In this document: in pieces, positions 22,201 to 34,200 of the stretch
Layout of the letters: each line of letters starts with the position of its first letter
How positions within the stretch are numbered: the stretch's first letter is position 1
Source of the DNA: Lineus longissimus
Taxonomy: Eukaryota; Nemertea; Pilidiophora; Heteronemertea; Lineidae
DNA: 64,000 nucleotides
Reading direction: 5' to 3'
Assembly: GCF_910592395.1 (NCBI RefSeq)
Contig: NC_088313.1
Location: 4,530,501-4,594,500, forward strand
Program-made: the position numbers and the translations under genes
Notes under the pieces: generated by a model
The model's input: the letters and a program-made list of their open reading frames with translations, nothing else
Told to the model about the DNA's origin: nothing
Databases searched by the model: none

Positions 22201-25200
22201 TCTACTACCAGTATGAAGTGCAGGACACACACACTAACATGATCCTGGAACTCTTCTGCCAGATAATATCCGAGGCTTGCTTTGATGTTCTTCGAACCAA
22301 GGAACAATTAGGTAGATACTCTCTCATGCAGTGTTCTCACTGTTACTAGCTGAGGAAAGTTGCTTCAAATCTGTATTTGGCTCAGGGCCGTCATGATATA
22401 CACTCAGATGCGGATAGTCTGCAGTGCTCTCACTATTAAAGTTAAAAGTTAAAGACAGCTGGCCTATTACCCGGGCCAAGAACTGCTCAACCGGCCGGAG
22501 CTTATCCTGGTCTCCGTAGCATTCATTAAGCGACTAGGAGTATTCATACTCCCCCTGTATAGGATGCTTGTCTAATCGCAGGTTAACTTCCCAGCAAGCC
22601 TGGTAACCATTTACTCCTGGTTGAGAGCAAGTTGGGTTTACAGTGCCTTGCCCAAGGACACAAAAATGAAACAGTGCTGATCAGTCCGAGTGTCGAACCT
22701 ACGACCTCCAGGTTATAAGCCCGGCACTCCTATGATACTGTGCGACTGATTCCTCTGACTATACCAGCTTGTGCCCTTAATTTTCACTGATTAATAAGTC
22801 GCATTGTATTTCAACATGTTCAGGTACTTTTTGGCAAATGGCCAGGTTCACTGAGTTCATAAAAGAAAACCTCATTATAATCACTGTTCATAATTTTTTT
22901 ATCAACATCACTGAGTTCATAAAAGAAAACCTCATTATAATCACGGCTCATAATTATTTTATCAACATCACTGAGTTCATAAAAGAAAACCTCATTATAA
23001 TCACTGTTCATAATTTTTTTATCAACATCACTGAGTTCATAAAAGAAAACCTCATTATAATCACTGTTCATAATTTTTTTATCAACATCACTGAGTTCAA
23101 AGAAAACCTCATTATAATCACTGTTCATAATTTTTTTATCAACATCACTGAGTTCATAAAAGAAAACCTCATTATAATCGCTGTTCATAATTTTTTTATC
23201 AACATCACTGAGTTCATAAAAGAAAACCTCATTATAATCACTGTTCATAATTTTTTTATCAACATCATATACTTCATATACATGTACAGTGTCATGATCC
23301 TTGTGGATAGCCGCCTGGAGACATGTAAATTAAGTGACTTCATTCGTTCAAAGTGATTACAGTGGAACTCTGTTAGTGGACACCTCACTATCAAGGACAA
23401 CCTCTCTATTAAGGACAACCTCTCTATTAAGGACAATCTCTCTATTAAGGACAACCTCTCTATTAAGAACAACCTCTCTATTAAGGATACTAGCTTCGGT
23501 CCCAAATTGGTTGTTTCCATTCAATTTGACCTCTCTAATCAGGACACCTCTCTATTAAGGACGGCACTTGTCAGTCCCGTGGGTGTCCTTAATAGAGAGC
23601 TTCTACTGTATTTGATATTTTTAGGTTATATTGTTGTGAGTGGTGTGAGACGAGCAAATGGGGTGCAAGGATTGAGGGTGCTTGTTCAGTCAGACAAGTC
23701 GCCAGCCCATGTGGATGATAGGGTGGAAGCATTCCTCAAATACATAGAGGTATGCGCATATTTGTATGGATGGATATCTTTGTTTACAAAATGGCGTCAT
23801 TCTGACGTCATTACCATTGGCTGCGGGCGCATAGTCATATCTTAACAGAGGGGATGGCGTGACATAACAATAGCAACGTCCACGATCGTTGTTGGTTTTC
23901 ACTTGGACACAAGGAGTTTTTCTCGCCTATCTCGTTACTTGCATGATATTTAAGAATAAAACTTTGTTATTTTGTCACAATAACAGCCGTACATCGTCGG
24001 TTGGGCATCATTATGTTATCGAGAGAAATCTCAACAGGACGATGGTTTGTAGCAACTTTTCTTCAGGAAAACCATGTTGAAGAGATACGAGAGTGCGCGC
24101 GCATGATATATCCATCTATTGTTAGATTGGAATGGGGTGAAAGCCCCTGCAACTTTTCTCTCACCGTTCCGGCAAGGATCTCACCAATTCAGGCGACAGC
24201 CCCTTGAAACTCCCTGATTCAATTATTCTCGAAGATACCTCACAGTGTAGCTAGATTGGGGAGTTTGCCGGATAATCGAATCAGCGGGCGTCCAGGGAAA
24301 GTAGCTCATTCGGGCCCCAACTGGCCATTCAAGTCATTCGTTTTCATTAAATTAACATCATCACGTGAGAGACGGGGACTAAAGTCGTAGTTCCACCTAT
24401 CATAAAACCCTGTGTTTTTTCAAGACCCGTGTCTTCGCCGTGTGTCAAAAAACCCGGGGCGCACTTACACCTTTCAGTGGTGTTAGATAATGGTTAGTAG
24501 CCCCGGCGACAGGTGCGTTGTAGGTAGGGAGCTCTCCTGTGTTTCTTTCCCGTTGGAGGGGAATTTTGCGTGCGCAATACCGAGGCAACTACACCGCGCC
24601 ATCTGTCGCCGGGTCTTAGAACTTGCAATTGCCGGGGCTATTCAGATTCCACCTATCAAAAAACCCGTGTTGAACACGGGTCTACATTAGCCCCCGATTA
24701 GCCCCATCGAGCTCGATGGGGCTAATAGACACTGGGATTTGACACACGGGTCTATTTAGACACGGCAATTCATAGGTGTAAGCGCAAAAGACACGGGGAT
24801 TTGATAGGTGGAAGTACGACTTAAGCTTCCCCACGGCACCGTCCTGGTTTTATTTTCATTTTTGATTTCAGGGTTTTATCGCAGACATGTCTGATGAGGT
24901 TTTCAAGAAACACGTGGCAGCCCATGAAACTCGAATTCTCGAACAGCCGAAGAAGTTGTCAACACAACATGCCAAATACTGGTCAGAAATATCTTCAGAG
25001 CAATACAACTTTAATAGGGGTGAGTTATCTTGCTTCTTTAAGTTTTGTTTGACAGACAGCATTCATTTAATTCTGCTGGTTTGAGGGATTTATATGAAAT
25101 GAAGTTGGGATACAAAAGTAAGCTGTATAGTGTAAAATTATTCTGAAGAACTTCAGAATTATTGAAAAGTTAATGTATGCCTGTGTTATTTCAGATGAAG

Positions 25201-28200
25201 TCGAGGTAGAACATCTTCGAACTCTCACGAAGGCTGATGTTATGGAGTTCTATAAGGTGATTAGGTTCCTGACATCTTTTGGTAATGATTCAGTCAAGAA
25301 TCACTTATTCATTAAAGAAAATTTCATAGATTTTGGACTACCTTATATCAGGACATTGGTCATTGAAAGTGTCTTTAGACTTTAGGCTCTATCATGGCAC
25401 TTGTAAAAGGGGGATCAGTCTCCAGGCTGTGGTCTTTAGACTTCGGGCTCTATCATGGCACTTGTAAAAGGGTAATCAGTCCCCAGGCTGTGGTCTTTAG
25501 ACTTCTGGCTCTATCATGGCTTTTTGGCTCACTGTAGGAGAGTCTATACAACACCGCTGTTTCCGTCGTCGTCGTCGTCGTTGTTTGTATCCTGTTTTAA
25601 AAACAGTGGCACGTTTCGTAACCGCTAGAGCTCTAAACGTGAAACTTTGTACACAGGACCCCCAGGTCAGGTGACCTCTGACAATGAATTTTGGTCTGAT
25701 CTGATTCTCGACTTGGTCACCAGGGGGCCAAAACTAAAAAAGGTAAAAAATGCAATATCTTGCTTGATAGCGACTTGTTTTCAATGATATTTTTATGGTA
25801 GGTACTCAGAGCAAGGATACATCACATATCCTACAGGTTTTTGATTTGACCTAATTTTCAAGGCCACAGAGGTCAAACGGTGTGAATTAGCTGTTTGAGT
25901 GTAACTATGGCACGTTTCTTAACCGCTAAAGCTATGAACTTGAAATTTGGTACACATGACTCCCTATAACATGTTACATCTGACACTGAATTTCAGTCCG
26001 ATCTGATTCTTTACTTGGCCACCAGGGGGCCAGAAGTGGAAACCTAAAAAGTGTGATATCTCTCTTATGAGTGACTCCTTTTCTATATAATTTTTATGGT
26101 AGGTCCTCCTGGAAATAGAAATCAGATATCATATGGGTTTTTGATTTGACCTACTTTTCAAGGTCACAGAGGTCAATGGCGTAAATTGGCCGTTGGAGTG
26201 TAACAATGGCACGTTTCTTAACCGCTAAAGCTATGAACTTGAAATTTGGTACACCTCACTCCCTACGTCATGTTACCTCGGACACCAAATTTCGATCAGA
26301 TCTGATTCTCGACTTGGCCACCAGGAGGCCAAAACTAAAAAAGATAAAAAATGCAATATCTCGCTTATTATTGACTTGTTTTCGGTGATATTTTTATGGC
26401 ACATACTCGAAGCAAAGATACATCACATGCCGTACCGACTTTGGTTTGACCTATATACTAAGTAGAATGTTTCTTAACCAGGATGAATTCCCAACCACCA
26501 AATATCTATACGGTGAGCACAATGGCTCGTGGCCGTTTCATATTACAGGAGGATCAGTCTCCAGACTGTTGTCTTTAGACTCCTGGCTCTATCATGGTGT
26601 TTGTAACAGGAGGATCAGTCTCCAGGCTGTGGTCTTTAGACTTAGGGCTCTATCATGATGTTTGTAACAGGAAGATCAGTCTCCAGGATGTGGTCTTTAG
26701 ACGAAGGGCTCTATCATGCTGTTTGTAACAGGAGGATCAGTCTCCAGGCTGTGGTCTTTAGAGTTTGGGCTCTCTCAAGGCCTTTGTAACAGGATGATCA
26801 GTCTCCAATCTGGTCATTTATCTATACTTACCATAATTTATTTCATACCTTCTAAGTTTTATGGCCAGCCATCTGTGACTTGTGTAATGTCTCATAAAGT
26901 AATCGTCTTTCCTCTTCTAGAGTTATGTCGCAGCCGATGCACCAAAGCGGCGCAAGTTAGCTGTGCATATCGAATCGTCAGCCCCAGCTGATGAGTCTGA
27001 TGCAACAAAGACTGAGAATGACGAGGAGGATCCTGCCAAGGACGGCAATAATCTTTACCCTGTACCAACACTAAAGGAGGTAAGAATAGCACTTTATTAG
27101 CCAGTGCTTTGTATGGTCTTTCATCCAGTTTAGATTTGCCCTCTACCAGGTTTCTGAATGGACTAATGGCGGGCCGTTATGTGATGTATAAGAAAACGAT
27201 TTATTGAATATGATATTTCAGAAAAGTGCAATGTGCAAAAAAAAATTCTCTCTTTGGAGTACTGGGCAATATAAATTGGTGCCATTTACAACCTACGATC
27301 TTATTTCAAAATCCAGTGATTCTACATTGTTTTATTTGCGTTTTTCATGAGATGTGTCAGAATTTGAGAAACGCGGCCAAGTTTACTGCCTGTGAGAGTA
27401 TATCTTTCCGGCCCCCGAAAAACCTAGAAAACGATGTAAGACCTATACTATTCGATCCAAAAATGACCTCAATTCTGTGAGTTGATATTATTCAAAATGA
27501 AAAAGTCCACCGTAATGTTTGCAAATCAAATAACTAACATTCCTGGTGATATCTTAGCTCGGTGGACTTTTTCCATCCGATTGGTGATTGTTTTCATTTA
27601 ACTTCGGATTGCCGCAGCATCCACCGATTTCCTACTCCATGAAGGATCTTTCGAGTTCTTCCTTTATCAGAGATAGATACTTTTCGGCCAGTTCATCGGA
27701 CACAAGCATCTTACTGTATGAGAGTTCCCAGTGAAACAGAGACGAAGAATTGAGACGATGAATGTCGTGACAAAAGATAGTGAATCCTGTGGTACCAGTT
27801 ATCAACTCTACCTCATGTAAACTAACTTTTCCTTTTTCGAGCGAATTGGGAATTTTCCCGAAATTTGATATGTAGAACAGGTCCTGTGCTGGGTAACCAT
27901 AGTCACGGTAATACGCTTGCCGGTCCGACATAAATTTCTTATAGAACTCGTTGTATTCTTTTATATGTCCCAGAGTCGGTTCGGGATCGGCTGTAAGTTC
28001 CCGGGTTTCTTTCTGGATGGAGGCTGCGAGCTTCCAGAGAGCCTCTTTACTATTACAACTCGCCATTTTTGCCGGAATTATTATGTTGTTACTGAGTTCA
28101 GCTACCCAGACACCGGCGTGGAACCCAGGGAGTTTAGGTTTTGCATAAGGCCGCATGTCTGCCGCGAAGGGGGATTGCAGTGACCACCCCTGGTCAGAGA

Positions 28201-31200
28201 GGAGCCCTAAATCAATTTGCAACCTGTACAATGCCATTGCATGTGCAGCAACGCATACACTGTTCAATGAAACATCATGTTGGGCCACCTCATGCAGCAG
28301 TTGTGAATTCTGCTCCTTGTCCAAAACAAAACCTGTTAATCCCGAATAGGGTTGTGGGTGACTCGGCTTATGCATCTCAAGAAATTTAATCAAAAGGTCT
28401 TTGTGAGTATTCCAGTCGTTAGGCTTTAGGTTGTTAGATCTGCTATCTGGATACTGATCTAAAAGGTCTTCGCGAACAGGAAGCATAGGCAGACTTTCTA
28501 TGTTATCATCTCCGTCTTGAAGCAAGGCCTTTTCTAGAAAGTAAGCTAGATCAGTGAGCACATTCGCTTTCAGTGTCTTTCCGTCAAACGCACATGTTTG
28601 AGAGGCGATAATTACCGGATAGAGAAATCCACGGTCAGAAGTTTCAGGCGTAAGGACTTTAAATCGCATAAGCAGTTGCCCGTACGTAAATCTGTTTTGT
28701 TCCGCTCTTGCGATAACGGCTCTCCGATCCGAGGTCTGGAGAATCTCATAGTTAGGTGCATCGGCAACTTCGGCGAAGTAGTTCTCACCATCCTTCAAGG
28801 TGACAACCAGGCGAAAGACTGTGTGTCGTTTCTGTAAGTTCTCAAACGCTTTCCTTATCTGTTCCGGCGTCAACTCCATCTCCGATCTAAGGACGGCACA
28901 ACAACAGAAAGTGGACCATCCGTTCTCGCGTCCAGTTTCAAAAAGGAAATTTTCATAATTCCCGAGTTTCCGCCCGATTTTTGGTTCCAGCTTGTCGTTA
29001 CGTCGGTTGTTATTGGCTGTGGAACTCGCTAATAGACGAGCGGGAACGACTTGTCTCATGTTAACCTGAAACCCTAGCGGAGCCCATCTTGTGAAAGAGG
29101 TGGACGTCTTTGCCATCTTGGACATTGAACGAAACATTGCGGCAGGGTCCTGAAAAGAAAATATAACAAAATACAAGCCGATCGGCGTCAGGTTCACAAT
29201 GGGATTGGTTTATAGGGCCCAGGCCACTGAAACTCGGCCTGAGTAAAGAAAAAAGGACAAACACAACAGAGCAACTCCCTTCTCAAACCCAAATGTCATG
29301 AAGTTTTCAGGAAATGTGTTATGGTGTACTTATTTCGTTTATGGCTGCTGAATTATATGGTGTACGGCAAGGCAGACGGCACCGGTAATTTAGATAAAGT
29401 GAATTAGACAACGGTAATCTAGACAATGATTATTTGAGATAATGGTGAATAAGATAATGGTAATCTAGACAATGGTCATTTTAGACAACGGTAAAGTAGA
29501 CAATGGTAAAGTAGACAATGGTAAACTAGACACAAAGATAGGTTTATTAGACAATCCATTATGAAAGATTAGGGAAGATCTTTATTTCGGGAGTTGTCTT
29601 GATCTTAGGCCTATCAGCACAAATTTGATTAATTGACTGTTATTTCTTATATAATGTACTTGAAATGTACAGGCAATAAAATAGCCAGTTGATACCAAAG
29701 GGTAACATAGGTACAATCATATAACTAAATAATGCAGGTTTCTGCGTCCATTAATGAGTCATGGTTAGGTTATAATTGGAGCATTTGTATTCATGGAGGT
29801 TGCAGCATATTGAGGATAGGATTAGAAATTGTACCAAGTACTATTACAGTCTATGTAAGTGCGGGTATGCTATCCTAGCCGTCTCTGCGTTGAAGCAAAA
29901 ACCGAGTTGTGGAGAGCATGGCCTCAGTTAACATTAGCAAGGGTAATCTGAAGAAACTCGAGTCGACACAGGGCTCATTGGTTAAAAGATGTTTTGGCCT
30001 TAGCAAAAGGCACAGACATAGTGCTCTTATTCTAGCCCTTGACATAGAGAAACTGTCAGAAACATTAAAAAGCCAAACTGTTGGTCTTTTCAGGCGCCTG
30101 GTTAGCGTTGACTGCCCGGCTAGGATCTGGTTTTGGCCCTCTGACATGCACTCAAAATCTATTTCATACGCTGCACGACACGCCTAATTTCTAAGATTCT
30201 TTTTATCCATCAGTGTTCTGTATACGCACTGACACAGCACGTGCACCATGTACATTTCTAAAACACGTCTTCAGCTGGAATTACGCATGATCTCTAGAAC
30301 AATCGGGAATTTCTATTTGTCAAACATTGTCGTCCTTTACGCACATACTTTCAATAACCCAATGGGGAGCTAGAAATGACAGCGCTGATATGGAAGGCTT
30401 CCATAGAAATACAGCTCTTATCATTCTGTACAAAATTAATACACTATCACGCCACATTGGCCAATCGATCGCCACGTGGTCAATCACGACTGATGTCCAT
30501 AAAAATAGACGACCCTAACGCTTTTTGTTCTTTTCTTTTGCGAACACACAATGAATGAGAAATGATCACTCGTTCGAGGGGTTAAAAGACACTCGGGGTG
30601 TATTTGGCAAAATACATGCCATGCCAGCAGTGCTACTGAGTGAGCTAAACTGAACAGTTCGGAAAGATTGCGTCTAAGTAATCATTTTGACCAATAGAAA
30701 TAAATTAGGTTCGTTTTTCGTCTCACTTGAATACCCTCGATAAAACTGTCTTGGTGGAGACAGGGATGGAAAACTCAACAATTCGGGAGTCGATTTCTAA
30801 TCTTCCTTTTAACACCATAACAGGGGGTTTTCTGAAATAGTACAAACATGTGTCACAATCAGAAACAGTACATCACAACCATACTTGTAGTATACAAATG
30901 TCCTCAAATTTGTCTTTCCTACAACATGGTCTTACACGGAGAACTAAAACCTACATATTACTGTCACACAGATCATTGAAAGCAGTCCTAAATATTCTCA
31001 CAACTTAGTACATGACATAATGATATTGGAACCGTAAAATCGCTGGGAGACGTTGCTCCTGTACACAGAGTGCATGCTCAATGCATAGATGTACGCATCG
31101 CACGAGGCGCGCGCACTCATCGAAACCTCTGGCGAAGCATTCAAGACAACGGACAATCAAACCTTGATTCTGATGTACACCTTTAACTATTCTGAATGAC

Positions 31201-34200
31201 AGTGGGCTAGGGGTTTCTATACATATTTTGCTTTTACCTGAATCTTGAAACCTCCCGATTCAAACCATAAAGAGTTACAAAAAAACCACAAAAAAGAGGG
31301 ACGAAGTCCGCGAAGACCTTCCCTGACAAATCGAAATAGCTGAAGCGGATGTTACGTCATTGCAACTCACGGACGCGGGGTTGTCTCAGCGCGCGCGCGC
31401 AAGTTAAAGTTAGGGAGGGAACATGTCAAAGGTGACGATAGGCAAATAACTGGGAAAATAGGCGCAATATTCAAAACAGTCTGAGGCCGACAATTCTATT
31501 GAAACTCCCGATTGTTGGGATATACGTCACATAATTGGCATTATCATATAGCTCAATAAGAAATGCTTTGCTTGATGAAGCCAGTTTTGCGAATAACGTT
31601 CTTTAAGACGAGTATGACAAATGCAACCCAAAAAACTTATCAAAGTGATTTTTGTCCGTCGTTGCTTGGAAGTTTGGTCCCTGCCAACGTGTGCCTATCA
31701 GCACAAATTTGATCAATTGACTTATTGACTGTTTCTCAGGTAATTAAATTTAACACCTTCATAACAAATTTTGATTGGGTAATTGTGAAATTTTGCTTGG
31801 TGCAATTAAACTGCAATTGTAATCCCTATAATCAGGGCGTACTGGGTCCCCTTAGTCGAGAAATGTGCTGATGCTTTGGGATACTCGCCATCTCCACGCA
31901 TCACCATTATTGACTTTGAAGCTGCCGACCTGTTAGCTCTGCGAAATGTGCTTGGAGAAGACACTCAGGTCCGTGGGTGTTTCTACCATCTTTTACCCCA
32001 GTAGGCCTACATGGCGGAAAATACAAGCCTGACGATGATCCCAACTCCAAAAATGAACACCTTTCCTCATCTTTGATATATTGGATTTGAACCTCTTCAA
32101 ATTGTCAAATTTACCTATCCTTGTGTCTTGATTACCATTGTCTAATTAACTGTTGTCGAGAATAACCATTGTCTAATTTACTTTGTCTAAATTACTGTTG
32201 TTTAATTTACCGGTGTCTACTTAAACATTAACCTGGATTCGAATTACACATGTATATGTGACGCTGGTGGGCGCTGTTTAGGAGGACTGATAACGGAAAA
32301 AACAAAGGTAGATCCGCGGCATACTCATAGAAGTATTACGAAAATCAATGACGCGATTCAAAGAATTAATTTTTCGACGTCGAAATTATCCTCAAAAATA
32401 AGAAATGAGTTGCGATGACTATACAAAACGTGCACACATGAATTAAAGAGGTTGAATAGCGCCTCCAGAAGCAAGCAACAGCGCCACCCGTAGCAGAAAT
32501 AAGCACTGCTTAGTGACGTCATGGTTTCCATATACGGCATCTCATTTGCATATTTTTACAACCTTATTTACTACGAGTTATAAATATGCCAGTAGCACGT
32601 GTATCATGCCGGGCGGCGCTGCCAGGTGTTTCCACTATGGGTTACATAATCGGCTACAAAGAGGCCAGTGTTCTAGTAAATGAAGTTAGCAATGATAGCG
32701 AAAGAATGTTAGTGTATGTTACGCAGTCAATAGCGATAGTAGTGAGTTGGAGAGAGGAGAAAATGGAAAATGGAGAGAATAGTAGTATGGATTTCGAGTC
32801 GCCGGTGGATTCTGGGCCGGTGGAGAGCGAGGCCCCTGATCCGAACAGTACAGAAGAAATGGAGCAGCATATTATCCAAGACTTGTTTGACAACCATGAC
32901 GACTCAAGATATTTGCCAGAATTGCCGGCAATGAACATGAGTGAAGAGGAGATGGGGCCATTCCAGCCAAGTGACCTGTCACTGCTCATGGCGAATGTCG
33001 GAGCCTCTAGAGACGCTGGTCTCGTCAGTACGCCAACGGCATTGAGGTGTTCCCCAAGGGTGGTGCAGACGCCAAGACGTGAGACTAACACCGGCGCGGT
33101 GACAGCTGTAGCAGATGGAGCCACGCCACTAACATTTTTCAAGCATCCGAATGGTACCTTACAGATCCGCAAGGGGCGCGTTACCGAAAATGTTGCAAAA
33201 ATCAATAACGTGATCGTAAATATTGTCATATTTTTCAAGATGAGAGTATGTAAATGATACGCAAACGATAAACCAATGAAAGGCCAGTATCTATTGAACC
33301 TTACAAGTAATTTGGGGGCCTTGAAACTCCTTATATTTATCAATGAAACCTTATTCCCGCCTAAGGTTTTGACCGGGCCGTCCAAAACTCCCCATTTTTT
33401 GGCGGGCCCTTTCCTTTAATCCTTGCGGCGCCGAATTTCCCAATTTGATGTCATCCCCAGCACAAATTCAATACATACCCTTTGTACAATTAAAATAGGG
33501 AGGGCGATATTTGCTCCAAGTTCAGCAAGTACGCTATCGTTTCAATAATCAAGTGTTCCAGTGCAATGTCACTACGTCCTTTTAAAATTGCAGTAATAAA
33601 GGACGCATATGATTCATTATACTTGAAATATGCAGACAATAAATATCCAATGAATAACATCAAAATACTTGATTAAACAATAACAGCAGATGGCGTCAAC
33701 TATGCCACGTATTTTGAAAATGATGACTTGACTTATAAATTGTTGAAGTATATTTTTCAATGTTGAGATAAATTTGACAGAGTTGCAAGATTTTTTGCGT
33801 GTTGAATTAATTCCTAGGTCATGTGACTTTGTTTGGTCACGTGAATGTTGCTAGATTTTTCAGTGTTGAACAAAAAAAATGTTGCGAGATATTTTTGAAA
33901 GATGTTGGATGATTTTTTTGAAATTGTTGAACCATAATTTTGAAATTGTTGATATGTATTTTTGAAAAATGTTGCATGGATTTTTGAAATGTTGGATCAT
34001 AATTCTAAAATACCTTGGTACCGTAAAGTCAACTTTTGAATGGAAAATGCATAAGCCTCGTTCTGAGAGCGGAGTGTTTTGGACACGCAACCAAGATGCT
34101 CTACCAAAGTTCCCTCGGGTTGCACTAAAATGTGGAAACCATGCACACGTCACGTCAATGGAATTTCGGCTCACTTCAGAAGTTTGAGGCGCTCAAAACA

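Noticed and set aside
22820-23356. 172-aa and 142-aa frames on opposite strands
   Set aside because: Both come from a 60-bp tandem repeat whose period keeps frame; there is no splice or promoter support.
32654-33385. 243-aa minus-strand frame
   Set aside because: Its composition is less protein-like and it runs into flanking non-coding DNA. It is probably the shadow of the plus-strand frame, though neither is proven.
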